A stretch of 10,412 nt of DNA from Pseudomonadota bacterium (GCA_021822115.1 JAJZSA010000075.1:1-10412), one strand, 5' to 3'. Counted from the stretch's first letter, positions 1-6,654 are shown. A program made the numbers and translations. Notes: generated from the letters alone by a model not told the origin.

Positions 1-554
1 AAGAACTCCGCGCCGGTAACGTGGTGATGGTCAAGGACCAGCCGCTGGTGGTGCAAAAATGTGAATACAGCCGTTCCGGCCGCAGCGGTTCGGTGGTGAA
101 ATTCAAATTCAAGAACCTGTTGACCGATGCGCCCAGCGAAGCGGTCTACTCTGCCGACGACAAGTTCGACCAGATCATCCTCGACAAGAAGGAATGCACC
201 TATTCCTACTTCGCTGATCCGATGTATGTGTTCATGGACGAAGAGTACAACCAGTACGAAGTCGAGAAGGAGAACCTCGGCGACGTGGTGAACTTCATCA
301 TGGACGGCATGGAAGACAAGTGCGAAGTGACCTTCTATAACGACAAGGCCATCTCCGTGGAACTGCCCACCACCATCGTGCGCGAAGTCGAATATACCGA
401 GCCCGCTGTGCGCGGCGATACTTCCGGCAAAGTGATGAAGCCGGCCAAGCTGAAGGGCTCCGGCTACGAACTGCCGGTGGCGGCGTTCATCGAGATCGGT
501 GACAAGATCGAGATCGACACCCGCACCAACGAGTTCAAGAAGCGCGCCAGCTAA
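1..554 (+). CDS. efp: Elongation factor P (EF-P), 5' end cut by window edge
   Basis: EF-P binds ribosomes stalled at consecutive prolines, between the P and E sites, and promotes peptide bond formation. The reading frame enters at base 3 (ELRAGNVV...) and runs to TAA at 552-554, so only about five N-terminal residues are missing from a protein of about 188. Family blocks are clear: the KOW-like N-domain, then [20 protein letters not shown], the [24 protein letters not shown] signature, and the C-terminal [15 protein letters not shown] fold. The loop that touches the P-site tRNA reads SRSGRSGS. With the usual MKTAQ start, its tip is Arg32, the residue rhamnosylated by EarP in Pseudomonas and Neisseria. 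It is not the Lys34 that EpmA/EpmB modify in Escherichia coli. Modification by EarP is therefore expected; earP would probably lie just upstream, outside the window. The gene is convergent with yeaD. Confidence 0.97.
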   Translation, partial: ELRAGNVVMVKDQPLVVQKCEYSRSGRSGSVVKFKFKNLLTDAPSEAVYSADDKFDQIILDKKECTYSYFADPMYVFMDEEYNQYEVEKENLGDVVNFIMDGMEDKCEVTFYNDKAISVELPTTIVREVEYTEPAVRGDTSGKVMKPAKLKGSGYELPVAAFIEIGDKIEIDTRTNEFKKRAS

Positions 555-575
555 TCCGCTTCCCTTCCATCGTTG

Positions 576-616
576 CAAACAAAAGAGCCGCTGCACTACA
601 GCGGCTCTTTTGTTTG
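576..616. terminator. Bidirectional intrinsic terminator between efp and yeaD
   Basis: A perfect 18-bp inverted repeat lies 21 bases after the efp stop and 18 bases from the convergent yeaD stop. The arms are 576-593 and 599-616, with loop CACTA. The GC core AGCCGCTG/CAGCGGCT is flanked by A-rich and T-rich ends (CAAACAAAAG / CTTTTGTTTG). On either strand the GC stem is therefore followed by CTTTTGTTTG, as expected for Rho-independent termination in both directions. Confidence 0.9.
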
Positions 617-634
617 GGTGCGACGGGAAGCGGC

Positions 635-1540
635 TTACAGCTTCTCAGTGCTGTACACCGCGACCAGGCGATGCGTCTCGCCCGGTTGCACGGTGAGCGT
701 GTTCTCCAAGGCATTGCCGCTCTCCACGCAGACCATGTCGCGATGCAGGGCCGGGCCGAAGTCGCCCATCTTCTCGGCCTTTTCGGTCCACGGGTTCCAC
801 ACCACGGTCGACTTGCTGCCTTGCTTGGCGATGCGGATGGCGCGTTTCAGCCCCTTGTCCTCGATCACACAATCGGCTTCGGTATTCACATACACGCGAT
901 CCACTTCGCTCTCGATCACGATGGGGCCTTGCTGGGTGCAGCGGGCGAAATCCTGCACCTTGTCCAGATAGTCACAACCTTCCAGGCCACGGATACTCAT
1001 GTTGCCCACATCGCTGATGTAGAAGTAGGTGTGCAGCGCCTCGGACAGCTCGAACGGCGCATTGCCGGTGTTGCTGGTGATGAGTTCCACGCGCAGCGCC
1101 TTGCCCACGGTCACTTCCAGTTGCGCGGTGCAGGAGTGCGGCCATTGGGTGCGGGTGGTGTCGCTCTCGATCAGGCCGAAGCGCAGGAAAGTGGAGCCAT
1201 CCTCGTTGGCACGCGTCTGCAGCAGTTGCCACGGCACGGTGCGTGCGAAGCCGTGGCCGGGCAGGCTGCTGTCGGTCTTGTGCGGACCGAACCAGGGCCA
1301 GCACAGCGGCACGCCGCCGCGGATGGATTTGCCCGGCGCGAACTTGGCCTTGGGCGACAGCCAGATCAGCGGTTCCTCGCCGCGCGGCTGGAAGGTGGCG
1401 ACATGGGCGCCTTGCAGGGCGATGTTGGCCAGTGCGTGCTGGTTGGCGACTTCGGCGATGATCACGCCATCGGCGATCTCGCGCAGTTGCACATGGTTCT
1501 CGATGGCGTGCTGCTGGTTCAGGTGATGCAGGATGCTCAT
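635..1540 (-). CDS. yeaD: D-hexose-6-phosphate mutarotase (YeaD, glucose-6-phosphate 1-epimerase family)
   Basis: A 301-residue aldose-1-epimerase-fold protein. The family interconverts alpha and beta anomers of glucose-6-phosphate and related hexose-6-phosphates in the cytoplasm. Visible family blocks are the N-terminal LQGAHVATFQP (about 42-52), PLIWLSPKAKF (57-67), SIRGGVPLCWPWFG (72-85), PGHGFAR (94-100), the SEALHTYF block carrying the likely catalytic His170, VVWNPW (246-251), and the MVCVESGNA block carrying the likely catalytic Glu273. The His/Glu pair matches the yeast YMR099c-type mechanism. No signal peptide is seen. The ATG at 1540 has AAGGGA about nine bases upstream. The gap to the ATPase gene upstream on the same strand is only 22 bases, so the two are probably cotranscribed; no separate promoter fits in the gap. 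The stop is TAA at 637-635, next to the shared terminator. Confidence 0.92.
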   Translation of the reverse strand: MSILHHLNQQHAIENHVQLREIADGVIIAEVANQHALANIALQGAHVATFQPRGEEPLIWLSPKAKFAPGKSIRGGVPLCWPWFGPHKTDSSLPGHGFARTVPWQLLQTRANEDGSTFLRFGLIESDTTRTQWPHSCTAQLEVTVGKALRVELITSNTGNAPFELSEALHTYFYISDVGNMSIRGLEGCDYLDKVQDFARCTQQGPIVIESEVDRVYVNTEADCVIEDKGLKRAIRIAKQGSKSTVVWNPWTEKAEKMGDFGPALHRDMVCVESGNALENTLTVQPGETHRLVAVYSTEKL

Positions 1541-1562
1541 GGGTCTTCCCTTGTGGTTTCTA

Positions 1563-3350
1563 TCATTGATTGTTTTCGGAAGGCGGCGCAGTCTTTAGTA
1601 CCTCTTCCATGGTGGTCAGTCCGGCGGACACCTTCTGTGCCCCGGAGATGCGCAGCGGTTTCATGCCTTCGCGTCCAGCTTGGTCGCGCAAGGCCGCGAT
1701 GTCTGTTTCGCTGGTGATCAGTTTACGCAGTTCCGGCGACATCAGCAGGATCTCATAGATGCCGATACGGCCGGCATAGCCGGTCATGCGGCATTCCAGG
1801 CAGCCTTGCGGACGATACAGGGTCTGCGGGCGCGCAGCCTTCCACGGCGACACCAGGCTGTCCCATAACGCATGCTCCGTCTCGCTGGCGGGATGGCTCT
1901 TCTTGCAATGCGGGCACAGCGTGCGCACCAGACGTTGCGCCATGATGCCGAGCAGGGTGGCGTTGAGCAGGTAGGGTGGCACACCGAGATCGAGCAGGCG
2001 CGTGACGGCGGAGGGGGCATCGTTGGTATGCAGCGTGGACAGTACCAGGTGGCCGGTGAGGGCGGCCTGGATCGCCATGTCGGCAGTCTCCAGGTCGCGA
2101 ATCTCGCCCACCATGATGATGTCCGGATCCTGGCGCATCAAGGCGCGCACGCCATCGGCGAAGCTCACGCCGATGTCGGCTTGTATCTGCATCTGGTTGA
2201 AGGCGGGCTCCACCATCTCGATGGGGTCTTCCAGCGTGCATACGTTGACCTCGGGTGTGGCCAGTTGCTTGAGCGTGGAATACAGTGTGGTGGTCTTGCC
2301 GGAACCGGTGGGGCCGGTGACCAGGATGATGCCGTGCGGTTTCTTGGTCATCGTCTCCCAGCGCGTGCGGTCGTCCTCGGAGAAGCCCAGTTCGGCGAAA
2401 TCGCGCACCAGTACCTCGGGGTCGAAGATACGCATCACCAGCTTTTCGCCGAAAGCGGTGGGCAGGGTGGACAGGCGCAACTCGATCTCCTGTCCCGCTT
2501 CGGTACGCGTCTTGATGCGGCCATCCTGCGGGCGGCGTTTCTCCATCAGGTCCATGCGCCCCAGCAGCTTGATGCGGCTGGTCATCGCGGTGACCACCGA
2601 CATCGGCAACTGATGCACCTGATGCAGCACGCCGTCGATGCGGAAACGCACGATGCCCACGTCACGGCGCGGCTCGATATGGATGTCCGAAGCGCGCTGG
2701 TCGAAGGCGTATTGCCACAGCCAGTCGACGATATGCACAATGTGCTGGTCGTTGGCGTCGAACTGGCGGTTGCCCTTGCCCATCTCCACCAGTTGCTCGA
2801 AAGAAGCCAGCGTGGATTTATCGGGGGAAGCCTTGGTCGCGCTCTTCACCGAGCGCGCCAGGTTGTAGAACTCCACCAGATAGCGCTTGATGTCCAGCGG
2901 ATTTGCCACCACGCGGCGGATGTTTTTGCGCGAGGTCTGACGCAGCACCGGTTCCCAATCGCGCAACCAGGGTTCCGCCGTGGCGACCACCAGCTCGCCC
3001 TTTTCCACGCGCAGCGGCATGATGGCGAAGCGGTTCGCATAATCGATGGACATCAGTTCGGTGAGATCGGAGAAGTCGATCTTCAGTGGATCGATGTGCA
3101 CGTATTCAAGACCGGCTTTGCCGGCCAACCATTCGGTGAGCATCTCCAGCGTCAACACGGGGTGCGGCACTGCTTGCGATTTCAAACCCTTTTCGGCGAT
3201 CTGGGTCAGCGGGTGGCTATCGCTGCGTTGCAGTCGGCGTTCGGCCGCGCAAGCCTCGGCATCCGCTTTGGAGAGCAGGCCGTCTGTGATCAGCATATCC
3301 AGCAATTCGGACAGTCGCAGTTTGTGGTTGGGAAGTTCCAGGAGGCCCAT
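1563..3350 (-). CDS. GspE/PilB-family secretion or pilus assembly ATPase
   Basis: A 595-residue hexameric ATPase of the type II secretion/type IV pilus family. It would power pilus or pseudopilus assembly at the cytoplasmic face of the inner membrane. A GspE N-terminal domain spans about 60-165, followed by the linker domain with SDIHIEP (221-227) and RFRIDGVL. The catalytic domain has Walker A GPTGSGKTTT (346-355), an Asp box TLEDPIE (372-378), Walker B with Glu416 in RQDPDIIMVGEIRD (406-419), and a His box TGHLVLSTLHTND (432-444). A tetracysteine zinc site is formed by CPHC (479-482) and CLEC (517-520). All catalytic elements look intact. No other gsp or pil genes lie within the window, so it is a solitary copy, and GspE versus PilB cannot be settled from sequence alone. 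It starts at ATG 3350 with GGA nine bases upstream and a sigma70-like promoter at 3377-3405. It ends with TGA, 22 bases before yeaD. Confidence 0.93.
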   Translation of the reverse strand: MGLLELPNHKLRLSELLDMLITDGLLSKADAEACAAERRLQRSDSHPLTQIAEKGLKSQAVPHPVLTLEMLTEWLAGKAGLEYVHIDPLKIDFSDLTELMSIDYANRFAIMPLRVEKGELVVATAEPWLRDWEPVLRQTSRKNIRRVVANPLDIKRYLVEFYNLARSVKSATKASPDKSTLASFEQLVEMGKGNRQFDANDQHIVHIVDWLWQYAFDQRASDIHIEPRRDVGIVRFRIDGVLHQVHQLPMSVVTAMTSRIKLLGRMDLMEKRRPQDGRIKTRTEAGQEIELRLSTLPTAFGEKLVMRIFDPEVLVRDFAELGFSEDDRTRWETMTKKPHGIILVTGPTGSGKTTTLYSTLKQLATPEVNVCTLEDPIEMVEPAFNQMQIQADIGVSFADGVRALMRQDPDIIMVGEIRDLETADMAIQAALTGHLVLSTLHTNDAPSAVTRLLDLGVPPYLLNATLLGIMAQRLVRTLCPHCKKSHPASETEHALWDSLVSPWKAARPQTLYRPQGCLECRMTGYAGRIGIYEILLMSPELRKLITSETDIAALRDQAGREGMKPLRISGAQKVSAGLTTMEEVLKTAPPSENNQ

Positions 3351-3376
3351 GAGCCGGTTCCGTGTGAAGTGCGGCG

Positions 3377-3405
3377 ACTATACCGGCATCGGCAGAGGGC
3401 GGCAA
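3377..3405 (-). promoter_or_regulatory. Sigma70-type promoter for the GspE-like ATPase (and yeaD)
   Basis: On the minus strand TTGCCG (-35, at 3405-3400) is separated by exactly 17 bases from TATAGT (-10, at 3382-3377). Transcription would start near 3370, leaving a leader of about 20 bases before the ATG at 3350. The promoter sits between the ssrA terminator and the gene, so the unit appears transcriptionally independent of ssrA. Confidence 0.65.
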
Positions 3406-3420
3406 TGCACAACGGACGGG

Positions 3421-3450
3421 ACAAACAAAAAGCCACCGCGAAGGGTGGCT
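3421..3450 (-). terminator. Intrinsic terminator of ssrA
   Basis: Read on the minus strand, AGCCACC, a short CTTCGC loop and GGTGGCT form a 7-bp stem. It is followed directly by a T-rich run (TTTTTGTTTGT). It begins 14 bases after the tmRNA CCA end, a normal position for termination of the tmRNA precursor. Confidence 0.88.
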
Positions 3451-3463
3451 GTTTTGTTTTGGT

Positions 3464-3831
3464 TGGTGGAGGCGGGGGGAATTGAACCCCCGTCCGCGAG
3501 CCCTCTACAGGCAGTTCTACATACTTAGTCTGGCTATTTGATCTGATCCGGCAGACGCCAACCGACGGGCTGCTGACGGACGAGCTACCTTGAGTTTAGT
3601 GCCGCGTAAAGTAGCCCTGCGCGTCACGATTCCGTGTAAATGATCTCACTCATCTCAGGCTTGCGCCGTCGAGCCCCTGCACGGACACCAGGGTGTGAGA
3701 TCCAGCCTTAGGCGGCCAGAGCGTACTTTTCGTCGTTTGCGACTATTTGCTTTCCAGCTTATTTACGAGGTGGCGGGTCCTCGGTATGCCCTGCGCTGCT
3801 TTGCAACCCACGTCGAAGCCAAGTCGCCCCC
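3464..3831 (-). ncRNA. ssrA: Transfer-messenger RNA (tmRNA, SsrA)
   Basis: tmRNA with SmpB rescues ribosomes stalled on mRNAs lacking a stop codon and tags the product for proteolysis. The mature RNA is about 368 nt. The 5' end GGGGGCG pairs with CGCCUCC at the 3' end to give a 7-bp acceptor stem. Its third pair is G-U, the identity element for alanyl-tRNA synthetase. The discriminator A and CCA are encoded (3' end at 3464). A T-arm with the GGTTCAATTCC loop region is present next to the 3' end, and the tag reading frame is at 3740-3708. The stretch between the tag and the 3' half is long enough for the usual pseudoknots, though I did not fold it fully. It is a one-piece tmRNA with no sign of circular permutation or an inserted element. 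The two ends are set by acceptor-stem pairing. Confidence 0.97.
3708..3740 (-). other. tmRNA proteolysis tag reading frame (ANDEKYALAA)
   Basis: The minus strand from 3740 reads GCA AAC GAC GAA AAG TAC GCT CTG GCC GCC TAA, which encodes ANDEKYALAA. It differs from the E. coli tag ANDENYALAA only by Lys for Asn at position 5. The C-terminal ALAA, recognised by ClpXP/ClpAP, is intact. The resume codon is GCA, preceded by the AATAGTC context typical of SmpB-dependent frame setting. Confidence 0.95.
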
Positions 3832-3856
3832 GGTGGTTCGTGCTACAGCGGCGCGG

Positions 3857-3865
3857 ATTATAACA
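3857..3865 (-). promoter_or_regulatory. Extended -10 promoter of ssrA
   Basis: The minus strand reads TGTTATAAT, a consensus -10 (TATAAT, 3862-3857) with an extended TGn element. I see no good -35 at 16-18 bases. The predicted start near 3850 gives a leader of about 18 bases before the mature 5' end at 3831, consistent with RNase P trimming. The box begins seven bases after the cyclase stop codon, so the promoter's upstream region lies inside the cyclase coding sequence. Confidence 0.8.
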
Positions 3866-3868
3866 GAA

Positions 3869-5242
3869 TCACTGGCCGTTCTTCTGGTGCAGATGGCGGG
3901 CGAAGTGGCGGTCGGCGCGCGTGGCGTGCGAGGCGAACCAGTCGAGCAGCAGCAGCTCGGTGCGGAATGCCAGATAGCGCGGGTCTTCGTTGCCGGTTTG
4001 CATGCGGCGTTCCAGGTCGCGGTAGTTCTGGACGAAACGCCGGTGTTCCTGGATATGGCTGTCGGTGAAGGGGTAGTCGTGCTCGCGCATCTGGGCTTCT
4101 TCCTGCGGGAACAGCGTCTCGCAATACTGCTTGAGGAAGGCGTAGACGTCGTGGAAATCGTCGTTCTCGTTCTGGCGGATGCGCGTGGCATGCAGGTTGA
4201 TGCGTTCCAGCAGCGATTGGTGCGCGCTATCGAGTTCCGGGATGTTGGTCTTGAACTCTTCCTTCCAGGTCTGTAGCAGATCGAGTTCGCCGGTGCCGTG
4301 GTGATAGCTGGTGGCCTGGTATTCGTAGCAGCGCTTGAGGTAGATGTGCGCGCACAGATCGTCCGGGCAGGTCTCGATGCAGTTCTTGAAGGCGCGGATG
4401 GCGCGGTCGATGTCTTTCAGGTGGTAGTAGGCGACCGCCTGTTCGAACAGCTCGCGCGTCTCATCCTTGAGCTTGCGTAGCTCTTCCGTGTCGTTGTCGT
4501 AGACTTCATAGACCGATAGCGGCTGCGACTTGCCCTTGACGCGGATGCGATCGAGGAAGCGGATGTGGTAGATGCCAGGGTCGTTCAGGTCATACAGCGT
4601 GTTGTGGCTGATGATGAGCGGGGTGTTGTAGGTCTTGGTGGCCTCTTCCAGTCGCGCCGCCAGATTGACCGCGTCGCCGATCACCGTGCTGTCCATGCGG
4701 TTGATGCCGCCCACGGTGCCGATCATCACCATGCCGGTATTGAGTCCGATGCCGATGTGGATGGGTTGGTAGCCGGCACGGGCGCGGCCGGCGTTGTAAT
4801 AGCCCAGACGTTCCAGCATGTCGATGGCGCCATGCAGCGCTTCGTCGGCACCTTTTTCGAACAATGCCATGATGGCATCGCCGATGTATTTGTCGATGAT
4901 GCCGTGATGGCGGCTGATCACCGGTTCCATCTGGCTCAGGTAGGAGTTGATGAATTCGAAGTTTTCGGTCGGCGTCATCGATTCCGACAGCGGGGTGAAA
5001 TCGCGGATGTCGGAGAACAGGATGGTCATCTTGCGCTCGACCTGGTCACCCAGTTTGACATCCACCACGCTCTTGGCTTGCAGCAGGCTGAGCAGCTGGT
5101 GCGGTACCAGGCGGCTGTAGGCAGCCTCGGTCTGCTGTAGCAGGGCGAGCGCCTGTTGGTGGGCGATGATCACCTTGTGCAGGATCTCCTGGACGCCTTG
5201 GTCCTGTCCGCTGGGGTTTTCGTTGCTGTTCGGCTCGCTCAT
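3869..5242 (-). CDS. Class III nucleotide cyclase with TPR-like linker and C-terminal haemerythrin domain
   Basis: A 457-residue soluble protein with no signal peptide or membrane segment. Residues about 70-250 form a class III adenylate/guanylate cyclase domain. Metal-binding Asp78 lies in FSDIRDF and Asp122 in DKYIGDAIMALF. Lys118 and Thr186 occupy the purine-selecting positions (Lys/Thr, typical of class IIIb adenylate cyclases), and Asn193/Arg197 in VNLAARLEE are the transition-state residues. All are present, so activity is expected, most likely forming cAMP. Residues 263-305 look like one TPR-type helical pair. Residues 326-450 match bacteriohaemerythrin: His341 (LDSAH), Glu381 (FPQEEAQM), His396 and His400 (HIQEH), His439 and Asp444 (SHATRAD). 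The position of the second Fe2 histidine is Leu377 (CTG codon). The ATG at 5242 is the only start codon in frame after the upstream gph stop. It has a weak AGG and overlaps a proline-rich mini-ORF. Probably cotranscribed with ubiG-gph. An oxygen, NO or redox input is inferred. Confidence 0.9.
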   Translation of the reverse strand: MSEPNSNENPSGQDQGVQEILHKVIIAHQQALALLQQTEAAYSRLVPHQLLSLLQAKSVVDVKLGDQVERKMTILFSDIRDFTPLSESMTPTENFEFINSYLSQMEPVISRHHGIIDKYIGDAIMALFEKGADEALHGAIDMLERLGYYNAGRARAGYQPIHIGIGLNTGMVMIGTVGGINRMDSTVIGDAVNLAARLEEATKTYNTPLIISHNTLYDLNDPGIYHIRFLDRIRVKGKSQPLSVYEVYDNDTEELRKLKDETRELFEQAVAYYHLKDIDRAIRAFKNCIETCPDDLCAHIYLKRCYEYQATSYHHGTGELDLLQTWKEEFKTNIPELDSAHQSLLERINLHATRIRQNENDDFHDVYAFLKQYCETLFPQEEAQMREHDYPFTDSHIQEHRRFVQNYRDLERRMQTGNEDPRYLAFRTELLLLDWFASHATRADRHFARHLHQKNGQ

Positions 5243-5274
5243 GTTGCCTGGGGTGGGCTGGGTGGCGGCATCAT
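5239..5274 (-). CDS. Possible proline-rich leader mini-ORF upstream of the cyclase
   Basis: Eleven codons, MMPPPSPPQAT, begin at the tandem ATGs 5274 and 5271. They end at TGA 5241-5239, which overlaps the cyclase start in an ATGA arrangement. An AGG lies just before the first ATG and at better spacing from the second. It carries one PPP and one PP motif, the kind of sequence at which EF-P acts. There is no homology evidence. It may be chance, because any short frame in a C-rich gap can read as prolines. Confidence 0.3.
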   Translation of the reverse strand: MMPPPSPPQAT

Positions 5275-5298
5275 ACCTGACGCTTCACAGCGTCAGGT
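5275..5298 (-). promoter_or_regulatory. Perfect hairpin around the gph stop codon
   Basis: A perfect 10-bp inverted repeat, ACCTGACGCT / AGCGTCAGGT, with a 4-base loop (GTGA on the minus strand) that contains most of the gph TGA. No T-run follows, so it is not a canonical terminator. Its 3' arm holds the AGG in front of the mini-ORF start. It could therefore couple translation, block the initiation site, or cause partial termination. Confidence 0.6.
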
Positions 5299-5938
5299 AG
5301 CGCAATAACGCGAAGGGGGCAGCGATGCTGCCGGCTGCCTGCCAGCTGGCTGTTTCGGCGTCGGGTGTCAGATAACCATAGCTGGCGATGATGCCGGGCA
5401 TGCCGGCCCCATTGGCGGCTTGCATGTCGCGCAGGTCGTCACCTAGATAGAGGCAACGTCCCGGTTCGATGCCGATCAGTTCCGCGGCATGCAGCAGCGG
5501 CGTCGGATGCGGTTTGGCCTGGGGGCAGGTGTCGCCGCTCACCAGGCAGGCGGCGCGCGTGGCATAGCCCAGCTGTTCCATCAGCGGCACGGTGTAGCGG
5601 TGCGGTTTGTTGGTGACGATGCCCCAGGGCAGATCACGTTCTTCCAGTTCTTCGACCAAGGCCGCCATGCCGGGGAACAGGCGCGTATGGTCGCAGATAT
5701 GCGCCTCGTAATGCGCCAGGAAGGCGGCGCGCATCTCCTCGAAATCCGCGTGCTCGGGGGTGATGCCCAACCCGAGTTCGAGCAGGCCGCGTGCGCCGTG
5801 CGAAGCCTGCGGGCGGATGGTGGCCAGCGGCAGCGGTGCCAGGTCGCGCAGTTTGCGTACGTGGTTCAGAGCGGCGCCCAGATCGGGCGCGGTGTCGGCA
5901 AAGGTGCCGTCGAGGTCGAACAGGACCGCTTCAATCAC
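5285..5938 (-). CDS. gph: HAD-family phosphatase, phosphoglycolate phosphatase (Gph) or MurNAc-6-phosphate phosphatase (MupP) type
   Basis: A 217-residue cytoplasmic HAD phosphatase with all four motifs: nucleophile Asp8 and acid/base Asp10 in FDLDGT (7-12), Thr109 in TNKP (motif II), Lys142 in AKPHP (motif III), and LGDDLRD (165-171) with the metal-binding aspartates. A helical cap spans about 15-85. Databases usually name such proteins gph (2-phosphoglycolate to glycolate, clearing a product of DNA repair and photorespiration-like reactions). However, in Pseudomonas the HAD gene directly after ubiG is mupP, which dephosphorylates MurNAc-6-phosphate in cell-wall recycling. The GDDLRD and [13 protein letters not shown] segments resemble that subgroup. 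I cannot choose firmly. The start is GTG at 5938, overlapping the ubiG end by 8 bases, which implies translational coupling. The stop TGA lies in a hairpin loop. Confidence 0.88.
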   Translation of the reverse strand: MIEAVLFDLDGTFADTAPDLGAALNHVRKLRDLAPLPLATIRPQASHGARGLLELGLGITPEHADFEEMRAAFLAHYEAHICDHTRLFPGMAALVEELEERDLPWGIVTNKPHRYTVPLMEQLGYATRAACLVSGDTCPQAKPHPTPLLHAAELIGIEPGRCLYLGDDLRDMQAANGAGMPGIIASYGYLTPDAETASWQAAGSIAAPFALLRYLTL

Positions 5939-6626
5939 GTTGGCAGGCCACCAGGTAGTTGACGCTGGTATCGCGCCCCAGCTTGTAGGTCTTGTCCAGC
6001 GGGTTGTAGCTCATGCCGGTCAGGTCCTGCACCGACAAACCGGCGTCGCGGCAGCATTGCGCCAGTTCGGAAGGCTTGAGGAACTTGGCGTAGTCATGCG
6101 TGCCACGCGGCAACAGGTTGAGCACGTATTCCGCGCCGATGATGGCGTACAGATACGATTTCGGATTGCGGTTCAGTGTGGAGAAGAATACATGGCCGCC
6201 GGGTTTGACCAGGGTCGCACAGGCGGTGATCACGGCCGCCGGGTCGGGCACGTGTTCCAGCATCTCCATGCAGGTCACCACGTCGTAATGCCCGGGGCGT
6301 TCGGCGGCCAGCGCTTCCACCGTCACCTTGCGGTATTCCACCTGATGGCCACTTTCCAGCAGGTGCAGCTTGGCCACGCTGAGCGATTTGTCGGCCAGGT
6401 CGATGCCGGTCACGCTGGCACCGGCCGCAGCCAGTGCCTCGCTCAGGATACCGCCGCCGCAACCCACGTCCAGCACGGTCTTGCCGGCCACGTCGGCGAT
6501 GCTGTCGATGTAGTCCAGACGCAGCGGATTGATCTCGTGCAGCGGGCGGAACTCGCTGTTCGGATCCCACCATTTGTGGGCCAGTTGCGAGAATTTCTCC
6601 AGTTCTATCGGATCGGCGTTGGACAT
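5931..6626 (-). CDS. ubiG: UbiG, bifunctional O-methyltransferase of ubiquinone synthesis
   Basis: A 231-residue SAM-dependent methyltransferase that carries out both O-methylations in ubiquinone biosynthesis (2-polyprenyl-6-hydroxyphenol and demethylubiquinol). The N-terminal [30 protein letters not shown] (about 11-40) is the UbiG family signature. The SAM site is VLDVGCGGG (51-59) with acidic Asp76 in GIDLA and the downstream [11 protein letters not shown] block (119-129). The C-terminal [13 protein letters not shown] (176-188) is also typical of the family. ATG 6626 ([12 protein letters not shown]) is preferred. The longer frame back to TTG 6683 would start inside the predicted -35 box and adds 19 residues unlike UbiG. 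The gene heads the ubiG-gph-cyclase unit and is divergent from the cytochrome gene. Confidence 0.95.
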   Translation of the reverse strand: MSNADPIELEKFSQLAHKWWDPNSEFRPLHEINPLRLDYIDSIADVAGKTVLDVGCGGGILSEALAAAGASVTGIDLADKSLSVAKLHLLESGHQVEYRKVTVEALAAERPGHYDVVTCMEMLEHVPDPAAVITACATLVKPGGHVFFSTLNRNPKSYLYAIIGAEYVLNLLPRGTHDYAKFLKPSELAQCCRDAGLSVQDLTGMSYNPLDKTYKLGRDTSVNYLVACQRD

Positions 6627-6654
6627 GTGGCGGCTTTCGTGATGGTCGGGCGCG

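Noticed and set aside
614..1717. Open frame on the plus strand opposite yeaD (367 codons)
   Set aside because: Antisense shadow crossing the yeaD gene and the gspE end, with no family resemblance.
1872..3485. Long open frame on the plus strand opposite the ATPase gene (537 codons)
   Set aside because: Low-complexity His/Gln/Ala-rich translation with no domain, antisense to a clearly conserved gene. A product of GC-rich codon use.
3475..3510. tRNA-like T-arm, possibly a tRNA gene on the minus strand
   Set aside because: It is the 3' end of tmRNA. The acceptor stem pairs with the 5' end at 3831, and no anticodon arm of a normal tRNA is present nearby.
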